From Cycloclasticus sp. (GTDB lineage: Bacteria; Pseudomonadota; Gammaproteobacteria; Methylococcales; Cycloclasticaceae), in NCBI GenBank assembly GCA_002700385.1, contig PADC01000006.1, positions 620,001 to 684,000 of the forward strand: DNA of 64,000 nt. The letters run 5' to 3'. Each line of letters begins with the position of its first letter. Positions within the stretch are counted from its first letter, which is position 1. The notes under the pieces are model-generated. The model made no database searches and was not told the origin of the DNA. It worked only from the letters and a program-made list of their open reading frames with translations. The translations under genes were made by a program, and so were the position numbers. Shown in pieces: positions 19,083 through 28,552 of this stretch.

Positions 19083-19705
19083 TGTGCTAAGGGGGTCAAC
19101 AAGTCAGATAATAAGGTTTTTGAAACCTCGTTCTCTATGCGAGTTTCCTCCTCATCAAGAACACGTAGGGTCACGCCACTGTCAGTCCGTTTCAGTTCAA
19201 TAAGATAAACCTCCGTATCCGCACTTTTCCAGAAAGCTAAACTGGACAACATGCTGCTTGACCCCTTATCTTTGGCAATATTCAGATACACTAAACCTGT
19301 TTGGCGATTTTTATCTTCAATATCGTAATTTTTTTCTTCCAGAGCGCTGATCGTTTTGCGCCATGTATTGCGCAAACTGTCGCGTACCATCAGGTGACTA
19401 TCGACTCCTTGCTTGATCAGTTCCACAGGCGGCAAGTCTTCGCTTAAGGGCGTGGTTTTAACAACAGCCTTATTATTTGAAGAATAGGCAGTGGCTGTTT
19501 TCGTTCCACCATCATATTCATCCTGAATGGCGCCTGCTTTTAATTCTGGAGGCAACTCCAAGGGAGGTAACTCATGCGCTTTTTTATACGTTTCTCGTTG
19601 ATCAACAAAAACCCCATCAACCGATGGCATCAGGCCACAGGCCGATACCGCGCCCACTAAAATCACCAGTAATGTTAATTTAAACACTTTATTCATTCTC
19701 ATCAT
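19079..19705 (-). CDS. bamC: outer-membrane assembly lipoprotein BamC-like (NlpB), short form
   Basis: A lipoprotein of the BAM complex. Type II signal peptide with lipobox VSAC (Cys about 23), then a Pro-rich extended segment (PPLELPPEL, as in the part of BamC that wraps BamD), then one helix-grip domain (VRDSLRNTWRKTISALEEKNYDIEDKN to LRVLDEEE). At about 208 residues it is well short of the roughly 344 of E. coli BamC and lacks the second C-terminal domain. Its position after dapA matches E. coli dapA-bamC. ATGs at 19702 and 19696 are alternative starts. Confidence 0.82.
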   Translation of the reverse strand: MMRMNKVFKLTLLVILVGAVSACGLMPSVDGVFVDQRETYKKAHELPPLELPPELKAGAIQDEYDGGTKTATAYSSNNKAVVKTTPLSEDLPPVELIKQGVDSHLMVRDSLRNTWRKTISALEEKNYDIEDKNRQTGLVYLNIAKDKGSSSMLSSLAFWKSADTEVYLIELKRTDSGVTLRVLDEEETRIENEVSKTLLSDLLTPLAQ

Positions 19706-19713
19706 TTTTTATT

Positions 19714-20583
19714 TTATTCCGCTGCTAGCATTGCTTTTTTAACCACTTCTTCGTATTCAGTCGCCAACCATGTCATTGGCAAACGGATGCCTTTTTCAAT
19801 TAAGCCCATTTCTTTCACAGCCCATTTCACAGGAATAGGGCTCGACTGTACAAATAAATCCCGGTGCAACGGCTGAAGTGTGGCATCAATCGCTTTAGCA
19901 CCTTCCGCATCACCCGCTAATGCTTTCATGCACATTTGATGATTTTTTGCTGGTGCGACGTTACCAGTCACAGTAATAGACCCTTTGGCACCCATTAAAA
20001 TCAACTCGCATGATGTTGCATCATCGCCAGAGTAAACTACAAAGTTTTCATCACTTAACTCGATCAACGCCTTCCCGACGGCCATGTCCCCCGTTGCGTC
20101 TTTAACACCAATAATGTTCGGTATATTTTTTAATTTTGCTACGGTTTCAGGCAACATATCACAGGCCGTTCGACTCGGTACATTGTATAAAATTTGCGGA
20201 ATGTCTACCGCTTCAGCAATGGCCTTAAAATGCAGCACCAAACCTTCTTGTGTCGGCTTGTTGTAATATGGCGTTACTAATAAACAAGCATCTGCACCTG
20301 CCTGCGCTGCACAGCGTGTTAAATCAATTGCTTCTGTCGTGGAATTTGCCCCTGTTCCTGCTATCACTGGTAAACGGCCTGCAACAATATCGACCACTCT
20401 GCGAATAAACTGGCAGTGCTCTTTTTCATTCAATGTAGCCGATTCACCTGTTGTTCCCATTGCGACCAGCGCATCAGTTCCTTGCTGAATATGAAATTCA
20501 AGCAGTTTTCGAAGACTCACCTCATCGAGTGAACCGTCTTCATGCATGGGGGTAACGAGTGCAACAATACTGCCTTGAAACAT
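19714..20583 (-). CDS. dapA: 4-hydroxy-tetrahydrodipicolinate synthase
   Basis: Condenses pyruvate with aspartate semialdehyde in lysine and peptidoglycan synthesis. 289 residues from the ATG at 20583, matching the usual N-terminus MFxGSIVALVTPM; a TTG at 20595 would add four residues. All catalytic features are present: MGTTGESATL (Thr44, Thr45), ILYNVPSRT (catalytic Tyr near 133) and IIGVKDATGD (Schiff-base Lys near 161). It is the first gene of the dapA-bamC-MBL-purL run and divergent from bcp. Confidence 0.97.
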   Translation of the reverse strand: MFQGSIVALVTPMHEDGSLDEVSLRKLLEFHIQQGTDALVAMGTTGESATLNEKEHCQFIRRVVDIVAGRLPVIAGTGANSTTEAIDLTRCAAQAGADACLLVTPYYNKPTQEGLVLHFKAIAEAVDIPQILYNVPSRTACDMLPETVAKLKNIPNIIGVKDATGDMAVGKALIELSDENFVVYSGDDATSCELILMGAKGSITVTGNVAPAKNHQMCMKALAGDAEGAKAIDATLQPLHRDLFVQSSPIPVKWAVKEMGLIEKGIRLPMTWLATEYEEVVKKAMLAAE

Positions 20584-20728
20584 AGCTAAATCCAATTTTC
20601 AAAAATGTAATGGCTATTTTAAACACAGCCCAAATCAAGGGCATATTATACATACATCAATGCTGCAACTAAAAACCAGTCTGCTAAAATACTGCCAAAA
20701 TTAATCACTTTTTATAAGGTCATTACAA

Positions 20729-21196
20729 ATGAATAGCGTAGAACTCAATCAAGCAGTCCCTGAATTTTCTTGTGCCACCACCGCAGATGAAGCTTTAACG
20801 CTGAGTAGCTTAAAAGGTAAAAACGTCGTTATCTATTTCTACCCTAAAGACAACACACCGGGCTGTACACAAGAAGGACAAGATTTTCGAGACTATTACG
20901 ATGAATTTAAAGCCGCAAATACTGAGATTTTTGGCGTCTCACGTGACTCTGTTCGTGTACACACAGGCTTTAAAACAAAGCACAATTTTCCGTTCGAATT
21001 AATCAGCGACCCAGATGAGTCTTTATGTAAATTATTTGACGTGATCAAACTTAAAAAACTATATGGCAAAGAGCATCTGGGTATTGAACGCAGCACGTTT
21101 CTTATTAATGCTGAAGGGGTTTTAATTAAAGAATGGCGCAAAGTTAAAGTGAAAGAGCATGTGCTTGAGGTCTTAGCCGCAGCAAAGGCCCTCTAA
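20729..21196 (+). CDS. bcp: peroxiredoxin, Bcp/PrxQ type
   Basis: A thiol peroxidase that reduces H2O2 and organic peroxides with thioredoxin. 155 residues. The active site is YFYPKDNTPGCTQEGQDF, with the peroxidatic Cys in PGCT (about residue 50). The resolving Cys five residues later, found in many Bcp proteins, is absent (CTQEGQ), so it is probably a one-Cys type or uses another Cys. It is divergent from dapA and ends 4 bases before the convergent BON gene. Confidence 0.93.
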   Translation: MNSVELNQAVPEFSCATTADEALTLSSLKGKNVVIYFYPKDNTPGCTQEGQDFRDYYDEFKAANTEIFGVSRDSVRVHTGFKTKHNFPFELISDPDESLCKLFDVIKLKKLYGKEHLGIERSTFLINAEGVLIKEWRKVKVKEHVLEVLAAAKAL

Positions 21197-21200
21197 ACGC

Positions 21201-21899
21201 TTAAAACCTAAATAGCGGGACGACTTTATTGACACCCGCAAGATCTGTCACAAACTGCGTAGCGTGCTGCGCGGTTGATTGGCTAAGCTGATCACCCAAC
21301 AGATACACATATCGATCAGCGACCACAACTTTTATCGTCTCTGCTTTATCAATAACAGCCGCCTGTAATAACTTATTAACTATCGTGGCACGCAACAGAT
21401 CATCGCCACTGCGTTCAATTTCGCTGAGCGGAGCTGCAATCCTCACCTCATTATAAAAACGGTTGACTGTGCTGCATTCCTCGGCGGTTTTTAAATTAAA
21501 TCGACGCCGATCATTGGCTGCCATTTTAGAGGCTTTTTCACCACACACCTGCGCATTAGAAGGTTCTACATGGTTTACATCACCTTGTGTCCACTGCAAA
21601 TGCGCTTCTGATAAAACCAGCTCCAGTACCGCATCCTTCAGTTCTTGTGTCGCTGCTTGGCCTGCAATCAAAACAGAATTACGGTTTCTAGAAACCACAA
21701 TGTTCGTCCCTTTCCTCAAGGACTCGCGACGTAACAAAGCAGAACTCACGTCAAACTCAAACTTAGCCTCTTTCAACTGCCCCTCTATTCCCGTTGCATG
21801 ATCACCAAATAATCGATCAGAAAGCGTTGATAACTCAAAGGCATTCGCCGTCGTGATAAAAAAGAATGAAACGCAAAAAACAAAATGGAAAACTTTCAT
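21201..21899 (-). CDS. secreted BON-domain protein
   Basis: 232 residues with a Sec signal peptide (KVFHFVFCVSFFFITTANA, cleavage after about residue 20). A C-terminal BON domain spans about 165-232: DLLRATIVNKLLQAAVIDKAETIKVVVADRYVYLLG and then VNKVVPLF. A first weaker BON-like repeat may lie at about 65-95 (NSVLIAGQAATQELKDAVLEL). BON domains bind membranes or phospholipid, as in OsmY and YraP. It is co-directional with perM 17 bases upstream. An envelope-stress role is possible. Confidence 0.72.
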   Translation of the reverse strand: MKVFHFVFCVSFFFITTANAFELSTLSDRLFGDHATGIEGQLKEAKFEFDVSSALLRRESLRKGTNIVVSRNRNSVLIAGQAATQELKDAVLELVLSEAHLQWTQGDVNHVEPSNAQVCGEKASKMAANDRRRFNLKTAEECSTVNRFYNEVRIAAPLSEIERSGDDLLRATIVNKLLQAAVIDKAETIKVVVADRYVYLLGDQLSQSTAQHATQFVTDLAGVNKVVPLFRF

Positions 21900-21916
21900 G
21901 GATATCCTGTAAAAAA

Positions 21917-22987
21917 TTATTCGGTTGGGCTGTTTATTTCATTATAACGAGTTGGCCACGCCACTAAAACTGCTTGCACTAATGTCGCCAACGGAATGGC
22001 AAAAAAGACTCCCCAGAACCCCCACACTCCACCAAAAAATAAAATAGCAACGATGATTGCCACCGGGTGGATATTGACCACTTCGGAAAACAGCAACGGC
22101 ACAAGAACATACCCATCTAAAGCTTGAATGACAAAAAACACGCTTGTTAAATAAATGAATTCATTACCCCAACCCCATTGGAAATAAGCAACCAGCAACA
22201 CAGGAATAGTCACCACCGTTGCACCTACATATGGCACAAGAACTGATAATCCCACTAAAAAGCTAAGTAATACGGCATAGTTCAATCCTAAAAACTTAAA
22301 CGCTATAAAACAAGCCGCCCAGACTATTAGGATTTCCCAAATTTTACCACGAACATAGTTGGCAATTTGTCCATTCACTGTTGACCAGACTTCAACGGTC
22401 AAACGCCTATCTGTTGGAAGAAAATTGGCGAACCACCGCGTGATTTCTTCCTTATCCTGAAGAAAAAAATACACCATCATAGGCACCAAGAGTAAGTAAA
22501 CAATCAATGCAACTATGTTTAAGACAGAAGCCGCCGAGAATGTTAATAAATTTTGTCCAAATCTAATCGCCTCCGTGCTGACTTGATCAAAAATCATTTT
22601 CACTTGAGCTTCCGTTATAAAATTCGGGTATTTTTCTGGCAACGCCATGAATAAGTGAATACCTTGATTCAACATTGTGGGCAACTGTTGAGCTAATTGA
22701 ACCGTTTGAATTGAAAGCAAGGGAATAAGCCCAAACACCATATAAGATAAAAGCGCCATAAATAGGCTGAATGAACCGATAACCGCTAATTTTCTCGTCA
22801 ACCCCAAAGATTGGAATTTAACAACCATACCTTCTAATAAATAGGCAATCACAATACTTGCTAACACAGGGGAAAGCACATCCCCAACCCATAAAATCGC
22901 TAAAAAAACAACCAATAAAGTCCCCAAAAGCGCCAAAGCTTCCGGGTTGGTTAGCACTCGATTAAACCACTGTTTTATATTTTCCAT
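21917..22987 (-). CDS. PerM/AI-2E family membrane transporter
   Basis: 356 residues with about eight hydrophobic segments. The family pattern includes the N-terminal pair of helices, the long middle region with VYLLLVPMMVYFFLQDKEEI (about 161-180), and LSFLVGLSVLVPYVGATVVTIPV (about 240-262). Members include TqsA (autoinducer-2 exporter) and PerM. The substrate cannot be told from sequence. There is no lux gene nearby. Confidence 0.88.
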   Translation of the reverse strand: MENIKQWFNRVLTNPEALALLGTLLVVFLAILWVGDVLSPVLASIVIAYLLEGMVVKFQSLGLTRKLAVIGSFSLFMALLSYMVFGLIPLLSIQTVQLAQQLPTMLNQGIHLFMALPEKYPNFITEAQVKMIFDQVSTEAIRFGQNLLTFSAASVLNIVALIVYLLLVPMMVYFFLQDKEEITRWFANFLPTDRRLTVEVWSTVNGQIANYVRGKIWEILIVWAACFIAFKFLGLNYAVLLSFLVGLSVLVPYVGATVVTIPVLLVAYFQWGWGNEFIYLTSVFFVIQALDGYVLVPLLFSEVVNIHPVAIIVAILFFGGVWGFWGVFFAIPLATLVQAVLVAWPTRYNEINSPTE

Positions 22988-23160
22988 AGATTACTCATTG
23001 TTTCAGATAAACCAATCAACTGCTCCTTCGCTTCTCAATTTAATCGTACCCTTTATTAACATCGTTTCAAGTTTATCAATGCGTGACAACTGAGCAAAAA
23101 AAGTTATCCATGCCTTTTAACGCTCTGATAATATAATCACAGTCCACAACTTATCACTCA

Positions 23161-24051
23161 TCAATTTACGGAGGGTTTTCTCAAATTCGTTTGCAATACC
23201 AAACCGCCAATAATAAGAGTTGCCCCCACACCTAACGTTGCTGTAAACGATTCTTTTAACCAGAGAGTCGAAGATAATAGACCCATCAAGGGAACCATTA
23301 AAAACCCTAATGAAACCGTCATGGCTGGTAAAATTTGAGTCACTCGCATTGAAGCCCATTGCGCCAACGCTGTTGCCATTACACCGTTATATAACAAAAT
23401 CAACACCAGTTCTGTACTCCAAATAACAGGCCGTGTATTAGAAAACCAGGCGTAAGGCACAATGATCAACAAGGCCAATAAAATCTGCCATGGCGTTAAT
23501 TCTAATACGCTGCCTTTCCATTGGTGTTTTCTAATATGTAAAATGGATAACGCCCAAATCATTGCCGCAATGAGTAATATCGCATTTCCCTTTACTACGG
23601 ATGCATCATTCCAATCGAAACTAAAGGGGTTAAATAACACCAGCAGCCCACATACACCCAGAGCCGCTCCTAACATTTTCATTCGAGACATGGGCTCTTT
23701 CAAAAAAAAGTACGCTCCGGGAGTAACCCAAAGCGGGGTTGTATAGGCCAGCAAAGCTGCCCGACCCGCATTCACCTCCGTTAAACCAACATTAATTAAC
23801 GTCACAAAGAGAGCCGACTGCATGACACCAATCCCCACGACAATAGGGACATCTTGCTGATGAGGCCTTTTTAGGCGCCCTAAAAATAACAACAATATAG
23901 ATATCGCTACCAAAGCAATGCCTAACCTTGCAACTGTAAACCATAGCGGATCAATCGATTTGAGGCCAATTTTCATGATGGGCCAATTTGATCCCCAAAT
24001 AATCACAACCAATATTAAAAGAACCCAGGCAGAGGACAATAATTTTTTCAC
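23161..24051 (-). CDS. EamA/DMT family transporter
   Basis: A ten-helix drug/metabolite exporter of about 297 residues with two EamA repeats (WVLLILVVIIWGSNWPIMK at the N-terminus; the second repeat begins near AILLIAAMIWALSILHIRKH). The start is probably GTG at 24051, which has GAGA 7 bases upstream and begins VKKLLSS; a TTG at 24069 would add six polar residues. The substrate is unknown, and it is transcribed away from pcnB. Confidence 0.87.
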   Translation of the reverse strand: MKKLLSSAWVLLILVVIIWGSNWPIMKIGLKSIDPLWFTVARLGIALVAISILLLFLGRLKRPHQQDVPIVVGIGVMQSALFVTLINVGLTEVNAGRAALLAYTTPLWVTPGAYFFLKEPMSRMKMLGAALGVCGLLVLFNPFSFDWNDASVVKGNAILLIAAMIWALSILHIRKHQWKGSVLELTPWQILLALLIIVPYAWFSNTRPVIWSTELVLILLYNGVMATALAQWASMRVTQILPAMTVSLGFLMVPLMGLLSSTLWLKESFTATLGVGATLIIGGLVLQTNLRKPSVN

Positions 24052-24308
24052 GGCACTTTCTCGTTGCAATAAACACGGTATAGCATGACAGATTGCGAAC
24101 GGGTCGTGTTAATCGTCAATCCATTAAAACCCGTTCAGTTTAACTTTCACTGTTTAACAGCAAGCCAATCCAAAAATTACTTTCAACCCGGCATACAGCA
24201 CCTTTTAACCTACCCCTGATGACCCCCAACATAATCTTGTCCAAATATACGTTACAATATGAGTGCTCTTATAGACAATCTTAAATTTAATACGACGCTC
24301 AGACTAAT

Positions 24309-25613
24309 TTGCCAGTTCAACACAAACCTAAAACCTATCCGTTACGCGAGTTGGGGCTATCTGCCGAAAAGCTCGATAAACATGCCGTTTCAATCACTGA
24401 CCGTTTGGTAAAGGCGGGGTTTGAAGCGTATCTTGTCGGAGGGTGTGTTAGAGACTTATTGTTAGGCATGCACCCAAAAGACTTTGACGTCTCAACCAAT
24501 GCCGAGCCTGAAGAAATCCAAGCGCTTTTCAAAAACTGTCGCTTAATTGGGCGCCGTTTCCGCCTGGCGCACATCCATTTCGGACGACATATTATCGAGG
24601 TGGCCACCTTTCGAGGACCGCATATTAAGCACGATAAAAATGCCAGCCATGCCCATAAAGATGGTCGATTACTACGTGATAACGTCTACGGCACCTTAGA
24701 AGAAGATGCCTGGCGCCGTGATTTTACGGTTAATGCACTTTATCTGGATCCTAAGAAAAAAACGGTTATTGACTACGTTGGTGGCATAGAAGATCATCAA
24801 CAACGCATACTGAGGCTTATGGGCGACCCTGTTACGCGATTTAAAGAAGACCCTGTTCGGTTGATCCGTGCCATACGATTTCAAGCAAAATTAAATTTTC
24901 AAATTGAAAGCAATACAGCGGCCCCCATTACTAAAATGGCCCCGTTGTTAAAAGACATTCCGGCTGCTCGTTTATATGACGAAGTTCTAAAGCTTTTCTT
25001 AAATACACATGCAACCCAAATTTTTGAATTACTTCGACAATACGGTTTATTTGAAGCGTTGTTTCCCCAAACTGAACTTTGCTTGAATAACGCTGATTCC
25101 GATGCACCGCTCAGGTTCATTAAACAAGCCATGACAAACACTGAAGCGCGTTTAAAAAACAATCAGCACGTAACACCCTATTTTTTATTGGCCACTTTAT
25201 TGTGGGAACCTGTACGCCGGCTAACAGAACAGAACCGGTCTTCTTTTCATAGCGATACACAAGCCATTCATGCTGCTGCTAATGAAGTTATTGCCCACCA
25301 AATTAGCCGTCTTGCTATTCCACGACGCATGACAACCCCCATGCGCGAAGTTTGGGCACTGCAACCGCGTTTTCACAAACAAGTGGGTATACGTTGTTTA
25401 CGTTTTATGGAACACCCACGTTTTCGAGCAGCCTACGATTTTATGCTGTTACGAGCCCAACACGGTGAAATAGATGAAAAAACAGCCGATTGGTGGACAC
25501 ATATTCAAACATTGGAACCGGCCGAGCAAAAATTGATGACGCGCCCAACGCAATTCAAAAACAAAAGAAAACCTCGAAAGAAAAAACCTAAACCAATAAC
25601 TTCCAATAACTAA
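24309..25613 (+). CDS. pcnB: poly(A) polymerase I, TTG start
   Basis: Adds 3' poly(A) tails to RNA and so promotes decay. 434 residues. The nucleotidyltransferase core is LVGGCVRDLLLGMHPKDFDVSTNA (about 41-64), with catalytic Asps in DFD and the third in RRDFTVNALY. The RNA-binding part includes GDPVTRFKEDPVRLIRAIRF. The C-terminus is very basic (NKRKPRKKKPKP). The start is TTG at 24309: an in-frame TAA lies at 24288-24290, no ATG follows before the conserved core, and no SD is evident. folK follows after one base. Confidence 0.95.
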   Translation: MPVQHKPKTYPLRELGLSAEKLDKHAVSITDRLVKAGFEAYLVGGCVRDLLLGMHPKDFDVSTNAEPEEIQALFKNCRLIGRRFRLAHIHFGRHIIEVATFRGPHIKHDKNASHAHKDGRLLRDNVYGTLEEDAWRRDFTVNALYLDPKKKTVIDYVGGIEDHQQRILRLMGDPVTRFKEDPVRLIRAIRFQAKLNFQIESNTAAPITKMAPLLKDIPAARLYDEVLKLFLNTHATQIFELLRQYGLFEALFPQTELCLNNADSDAPLRFIKQAMTNTEARLKNNQHVTPYFLLATLLWEPVRRLTEQNRSSFHSDTQAIHAAANEVIAHQISRLAIPRRMTTPMREVWALQPRFHKQVGIRCLRFMEHPRFRAAYDFMLLRAQHGEIDEKTADWWTHIQTLEPAEQKLMTRPTQFKNKRKPRKKKPKPITSNN

Positions 25614-25614
25614 A

Positions 25615-26106
25615 ATGCCCTCTTCTGTTTCTGCTTTTATTGGTCTTGGTAGCAATCTATCTGATCCCCCGCAACAAGTGCGCAGAGCCATAGACAAGAT
25701 TCAGCATTTAGACTGCTGCTCTCTCGAACAGTGTTCCAGTTTGTACGAAACGCCGCCCATGGGGCCGCAAGATCAACCAAACTACATCAATGCCGTCGTT
25801 AAAATTAAAACCTCTCTCTCACCCTATGAACTACTGGGCACCTTACAATGTTTAGAAAACCAACAAGGTAGAACAAGAGATAAGGGCAGATGGGGTGCTA
25901 GAACACTGGATTTAGATATATTACTTTACGACACCCTTGTCTCACAGGACCCGACGCTGACTCTACCCCACCCGGGCTTGCCTTTCAGATCTTTTGTTCT
26001 ATACCCCTTATTTGAAATTGATAAAAACCTCAACATCCCGACTTTTGGCGCTATACAAACACTGTTAGAGCGCCTTGAAGACGAGCCGCCCAAGGTAGTT
26101 CGCTAA
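25615..26106 (+). CDS. folK: 2-amino-4-hydroxy-6-hydroxymethyldihydropteridine pyrophosphokinase
   Basis: Transfers pyrophosphate from ATP to the pterin in folate synthesis. 163 residues. Signatures: FIGLGSNLSDPPQQV at the N-terminus, SSLYETPPMGPQDQPNYINAV (about 42-62), and the motif GRWGARTLDLDILLYD (about 95-110), in which the Asp pair binds magnesium. It begins one base after the pcnB stop, as in E. coli pcnB-folK. Confidence 0.96.
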   Translation: MPSSVSAFIGLGSNLSDPPQQVRRAIDKIQHLDCCSLEQCSSLYETPPMGPQDQPNYINAVVKIKTSLSPYELLGTLQCLENQQGRTRDKGRWGARTLDLDILLYDTLVSQDPTLTLPHPGLPFRSFVLYPLFEIDKNLNIPTFGAIQTLLERLEDEPPKVVR

Positions 26107-26185
26107 TTAAATTTAACCGATGAATGCTTGAAACATATAACGGTATCGTGCAAAGTTCTCATCTCACTAATACATAAAAATAATT

Positions 26186-26851
26186 TTGGAAAAACACATT
26201 TTAGAAACGTCTCAACCCCCCAAGTTCATCGTGGTAGAAGGCCCCATTGGCGTTGGAAAAAGCAGCTTGGCTAAAAGATTAGCCAAGAGTTTTTCCTGTG
26301 ATGTCGTTAAAGAAAAAGCCGATGAAAACCCCTTTTTAGAACATTTTTATACTAAAAAAAATCAATCTGCTTTACCCGTTCAACTGCACTTTTTAACCGA
26401 ACGTGCCAAACAATGGAATGAATTAAGCCAGAAAGACCTTTTTTCAACCGGAATCGTTGCGGACTTCATGCTTGAAAAAGACCGTTTATTTGCCAAACTG
26501 ACCTTAACGGACGAAGAATTTAAGCTTTACGACCAAATGTATCAATCCCTGGCTATCCAAACAACAAAAGCTGATTTAGTTGTTTACTTGCAAGCCCCCG
26601 TGGAAACATTACAATCTCGGATTAGAAAGCGCGGTATTAAACACGAAAAAAATATCAGCGGGGAATATCTACAAAAATTATCAGAAGCCTACACTGATTT
26701 TTTTCACCGCTATGATGCAGGGCCTTTACTTATTGTTAATGCAAGTGACATCAACCCTGTTGATAACGATGATGATTATGAACAATTGCTCAAACACATT
26801 TGCTCTACCCGTGCAGGCCGTCATTATTTGAATCCGTTACCCCTTTTATAA
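26186..26851 (+). CDS. deoxynucleoside kinase family protein (deoxyadenosine/deoxyguanosine kinase-like)
   Basis: A nucleoside-salvage kinase of 221 residues. The P-loop is VEGPIGVGKSSLAKRL (about 17-32), the DRY-like ExDRLFA motif appears as EKDRLFAKL, and the lid region is LQSRIRKRGIKHEKNIS with several Arg. No ATG lies before the P-loop. The usable start is TTG at 26186; the GTG inside FIVVEG would remove the lead-in. This gene commonly sits between folK and panB in gammaproteobacteria. Substrate preference (dA, dG or dT) cannot be decided. Confidence 0.85.
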   Translation: MEKHILETSQPPKFIVVEGPIGVGKSSLAKRLAKSFSCDVVKEKADENPFLEHFYTKKNQSALPVQLHFLTERAKQWNELSQKDLFSTGIVADFMLEKDRLFAKLTLTDEEFKLYDQMYQSLAIQTTKADLVVYLQAPVETLQSRIRKRGIKHEKNISGEYLQKLSEAYTDFFHRYDAGPLLIVNASDINPVDNDDDYEQLLKHICSTRAGRHYLNPLPLL

Positions 26852-26872
26852 CGCTTATTTTTTAAGATCAGC

Positions 26873-27685
26873 ATGAGCCAACATTCAACTTCAAAAAAAA
26901 TCACCAATACTGAATTATCTGCCATGAAAACGCGTGGCGAAAAAATTGCCAGCCTGACAGCTTACGACGCCAGTTTCGCACACATTCTTGATCAAGCCGG
27001 TGTTGAAATGGTGCTCGTTGGTGATTCACTGGGCATGGTCGTACAAGGTCAATCAAGCACCGTCCCGGTCACCATCGATGAAATGGCTTACCATTCTAAA
27101 ATGGTTTCACGCGGTTTAGAACGCGCCTTATTAGTCACCGACATGCCCTTTATGAGTTATCCCGATCCGCAAACGGCCATGAATAACGCAGCCATTTTAA
27201 TGCAACAAGGCTACGCCAATATGGTGAAGCTTGAGGGCGGACAACCTATTCTTGAATGTGTGCAGCATATTGTCGGTCAAGGCATCCCTGTTTGCGGCCA
27301 CTTGGGGCTCTTACCACAATCAGTCAATCAATTAGGCGGCTACCGAGTACAAGGAAAAGATGACGCTCAGGCAAAGGCTATAATTGAGGACGCTAAAAGC
27401 CTGCAACAAGCTGGCGCCAGTGCCATTGTGGTTGAATGCATCCCGTCTTCATTAGCAAAAAAACTGACGGCTTCTGTCGATATTCCTATTATCGGCATTG
27501 GCGCAGGAAACGATTGTGATGGGCAAGTCTTGGTTAGCTATGACATGCTCGATATTACTGCTGGCAAACGACCAAAATTCAGTAAAAACTTTATGCTTGA
27601 GGCCGGCAATATTTCTGACGCTGTTAGCGCTTATGTCCAAGCCGTTAAAAATAAAAAATTCCCTGCAGACGAACACACTTTTTAG
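26873..27685 (+). CDS. panB: 3-methyl-2-oxobutanoate hydroxymethyltransferase
   Basis: Makes ketopantoate from ketoisovalerate and methylene-tetrahydrofolate, first committed step of pantothenate synthesis. 270 residues with TAYDASFAHILDQAGVEMVLVGDSLGMV (about 29-56, metal-binding Asp in VGDS), VTDMPFMSY, and the catalytic region VVECIPSSLAKKLT. Two bases separate it from panC. Confidence 0.97.
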   Translation: MSQHSTSKKITNTELSAMKTRGEKIASLTAYDASFAHILDQAGVEMVLVGDSLGMVVQGQSSTVPVTIDEMAYHSKMVSRGLERALLVTDMPFMSYPDPQTAMNNAAILMQQGYANMVKLEGGQPILECVQHIVGQGIPVCGHLGLLPQSVNQLGGYRVQGKDDAQAKAIIEDAKSLQQAGASAIVVECIPSSLAKKLTASVDIPIIGIGAGNDCDGQVLVSYDMLDITAGKRPKFSKNFMLEAGNISDAVSAYVQAVKNKKFPADEHTF

Positions 27686-27687
27686 CC

Positions 27688-28539
27688 ATGCTGGTTGTTC
27701 GCACGATTAAACAACTTCAAGAAGAGCTAAACCAAAGGCGGCAAGCGAGTCAATCTATAGCGCTCGTCCCCACCATGGGTAATTTACACGAAGGCCATCT
27801 TCAGCTAGTTAAAACAGCTCAGCAACAAGCCGATATCGTTGTCGTTACGTTATTTGTAAACCCTACGCAATTTGGCGCCAACGAGGATTTAGACAACTAC
27901 CCGCGCACCTTCCAGGATGACTGCAACCAGCTTGAATCGATCAACGCCAACATTCTTTTTGCACCCAGTATTAATGAAATCTATCCACTGGGCGGTAACA
28001 ACACTTCCCACGTCCACGTTCCCGGCATCACGCATTTGTTATGTGGAGCTTCCCGACCCGGCCATTTTGATGGTGTCACCACGATTGTCTGTAAATTGTT
28101 TAATATAACCCGCGCCGACGTTGCCATTTTTGGTGAAAAAGATTATCAGCAGCTTGCCGTTATCCGACGTATGGTAAGCGACCTAAATATCCCCATTCAC
28201 ATTATTAGCGAACCCATTGTCAGGGCGCACGATGGCTTGGCGATGAGCTCTCGCAACGGTTATTTAACGGATAAGGAACGTATCGTAGCGCCTCAACTTT
28301 ATCAGGCATTACAAGAGGTGAAACAACAACTTTTAAATGGGGAGACTGATTTTCTAGCCTTGGAAAATAACGCCAAAACACAATTAAGTTCCACAGGTTT
28401 TCGTCCGGATTACTGCTCTATTTACCACGCACTTGAACTTAAACCGGCCAAAAAAGGCGACAAAGAAATCGTTATTCTAGCAGCCGCCTTTTTAGGCCCC
28501 ACCAGACTCATCGACAATATCACCTGCTCTCTTCCCTAA
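27688..28539 (+). CDS. panC: pantothenate synthetase
   Basis: Joins pantoate and beta-alanine using ATP. 283 residues. Class I synthetase HIGH-like motif is PTMGNLHEGHL (about 28-38); VNPTQFGANEDLDNYPRT and the KMSKS-like region MSSRNGYL (about 186-193) are present. DYQQLAVIRRMVSDL matches the family. It forms an operon with folK, the kinase gene and panB, and an mscS-type gene follows after 13 bases. Confidence 0.97.
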   Translation: MLVVRTIKQLQEELNQRRQASQSIALVPTMGNLHEGHLQLVKTAQQQADIVVVTLFVNPTQFGANEDLDNYPRTFQDDCNQLESINANILFAPSINEIYPLGGNNTSHVHVPGITHLLCGASRPGHFDGVTTIVCKLFNITRADVAIFGEKDYQQLAVIRRMVSDLNIPIHIISEPIVRAHDGLAMSSRNGYLTDKERIVAPQLYQALQEVKQQLLNGETDFLALENNAKTQLSSTGFRPDYCSIYHALELKPAKKGDKEIVILAAAFLGPTRLIDNITCSLP

Positions 28540-28552
28540 CCGTCTTTTTACT

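Noticed and set aside
21463-21801. 112-codon + frame opposite the BON gene
   Set aside because: The minus frame has a signal peptide and BON domain; the + frame is a shadow.
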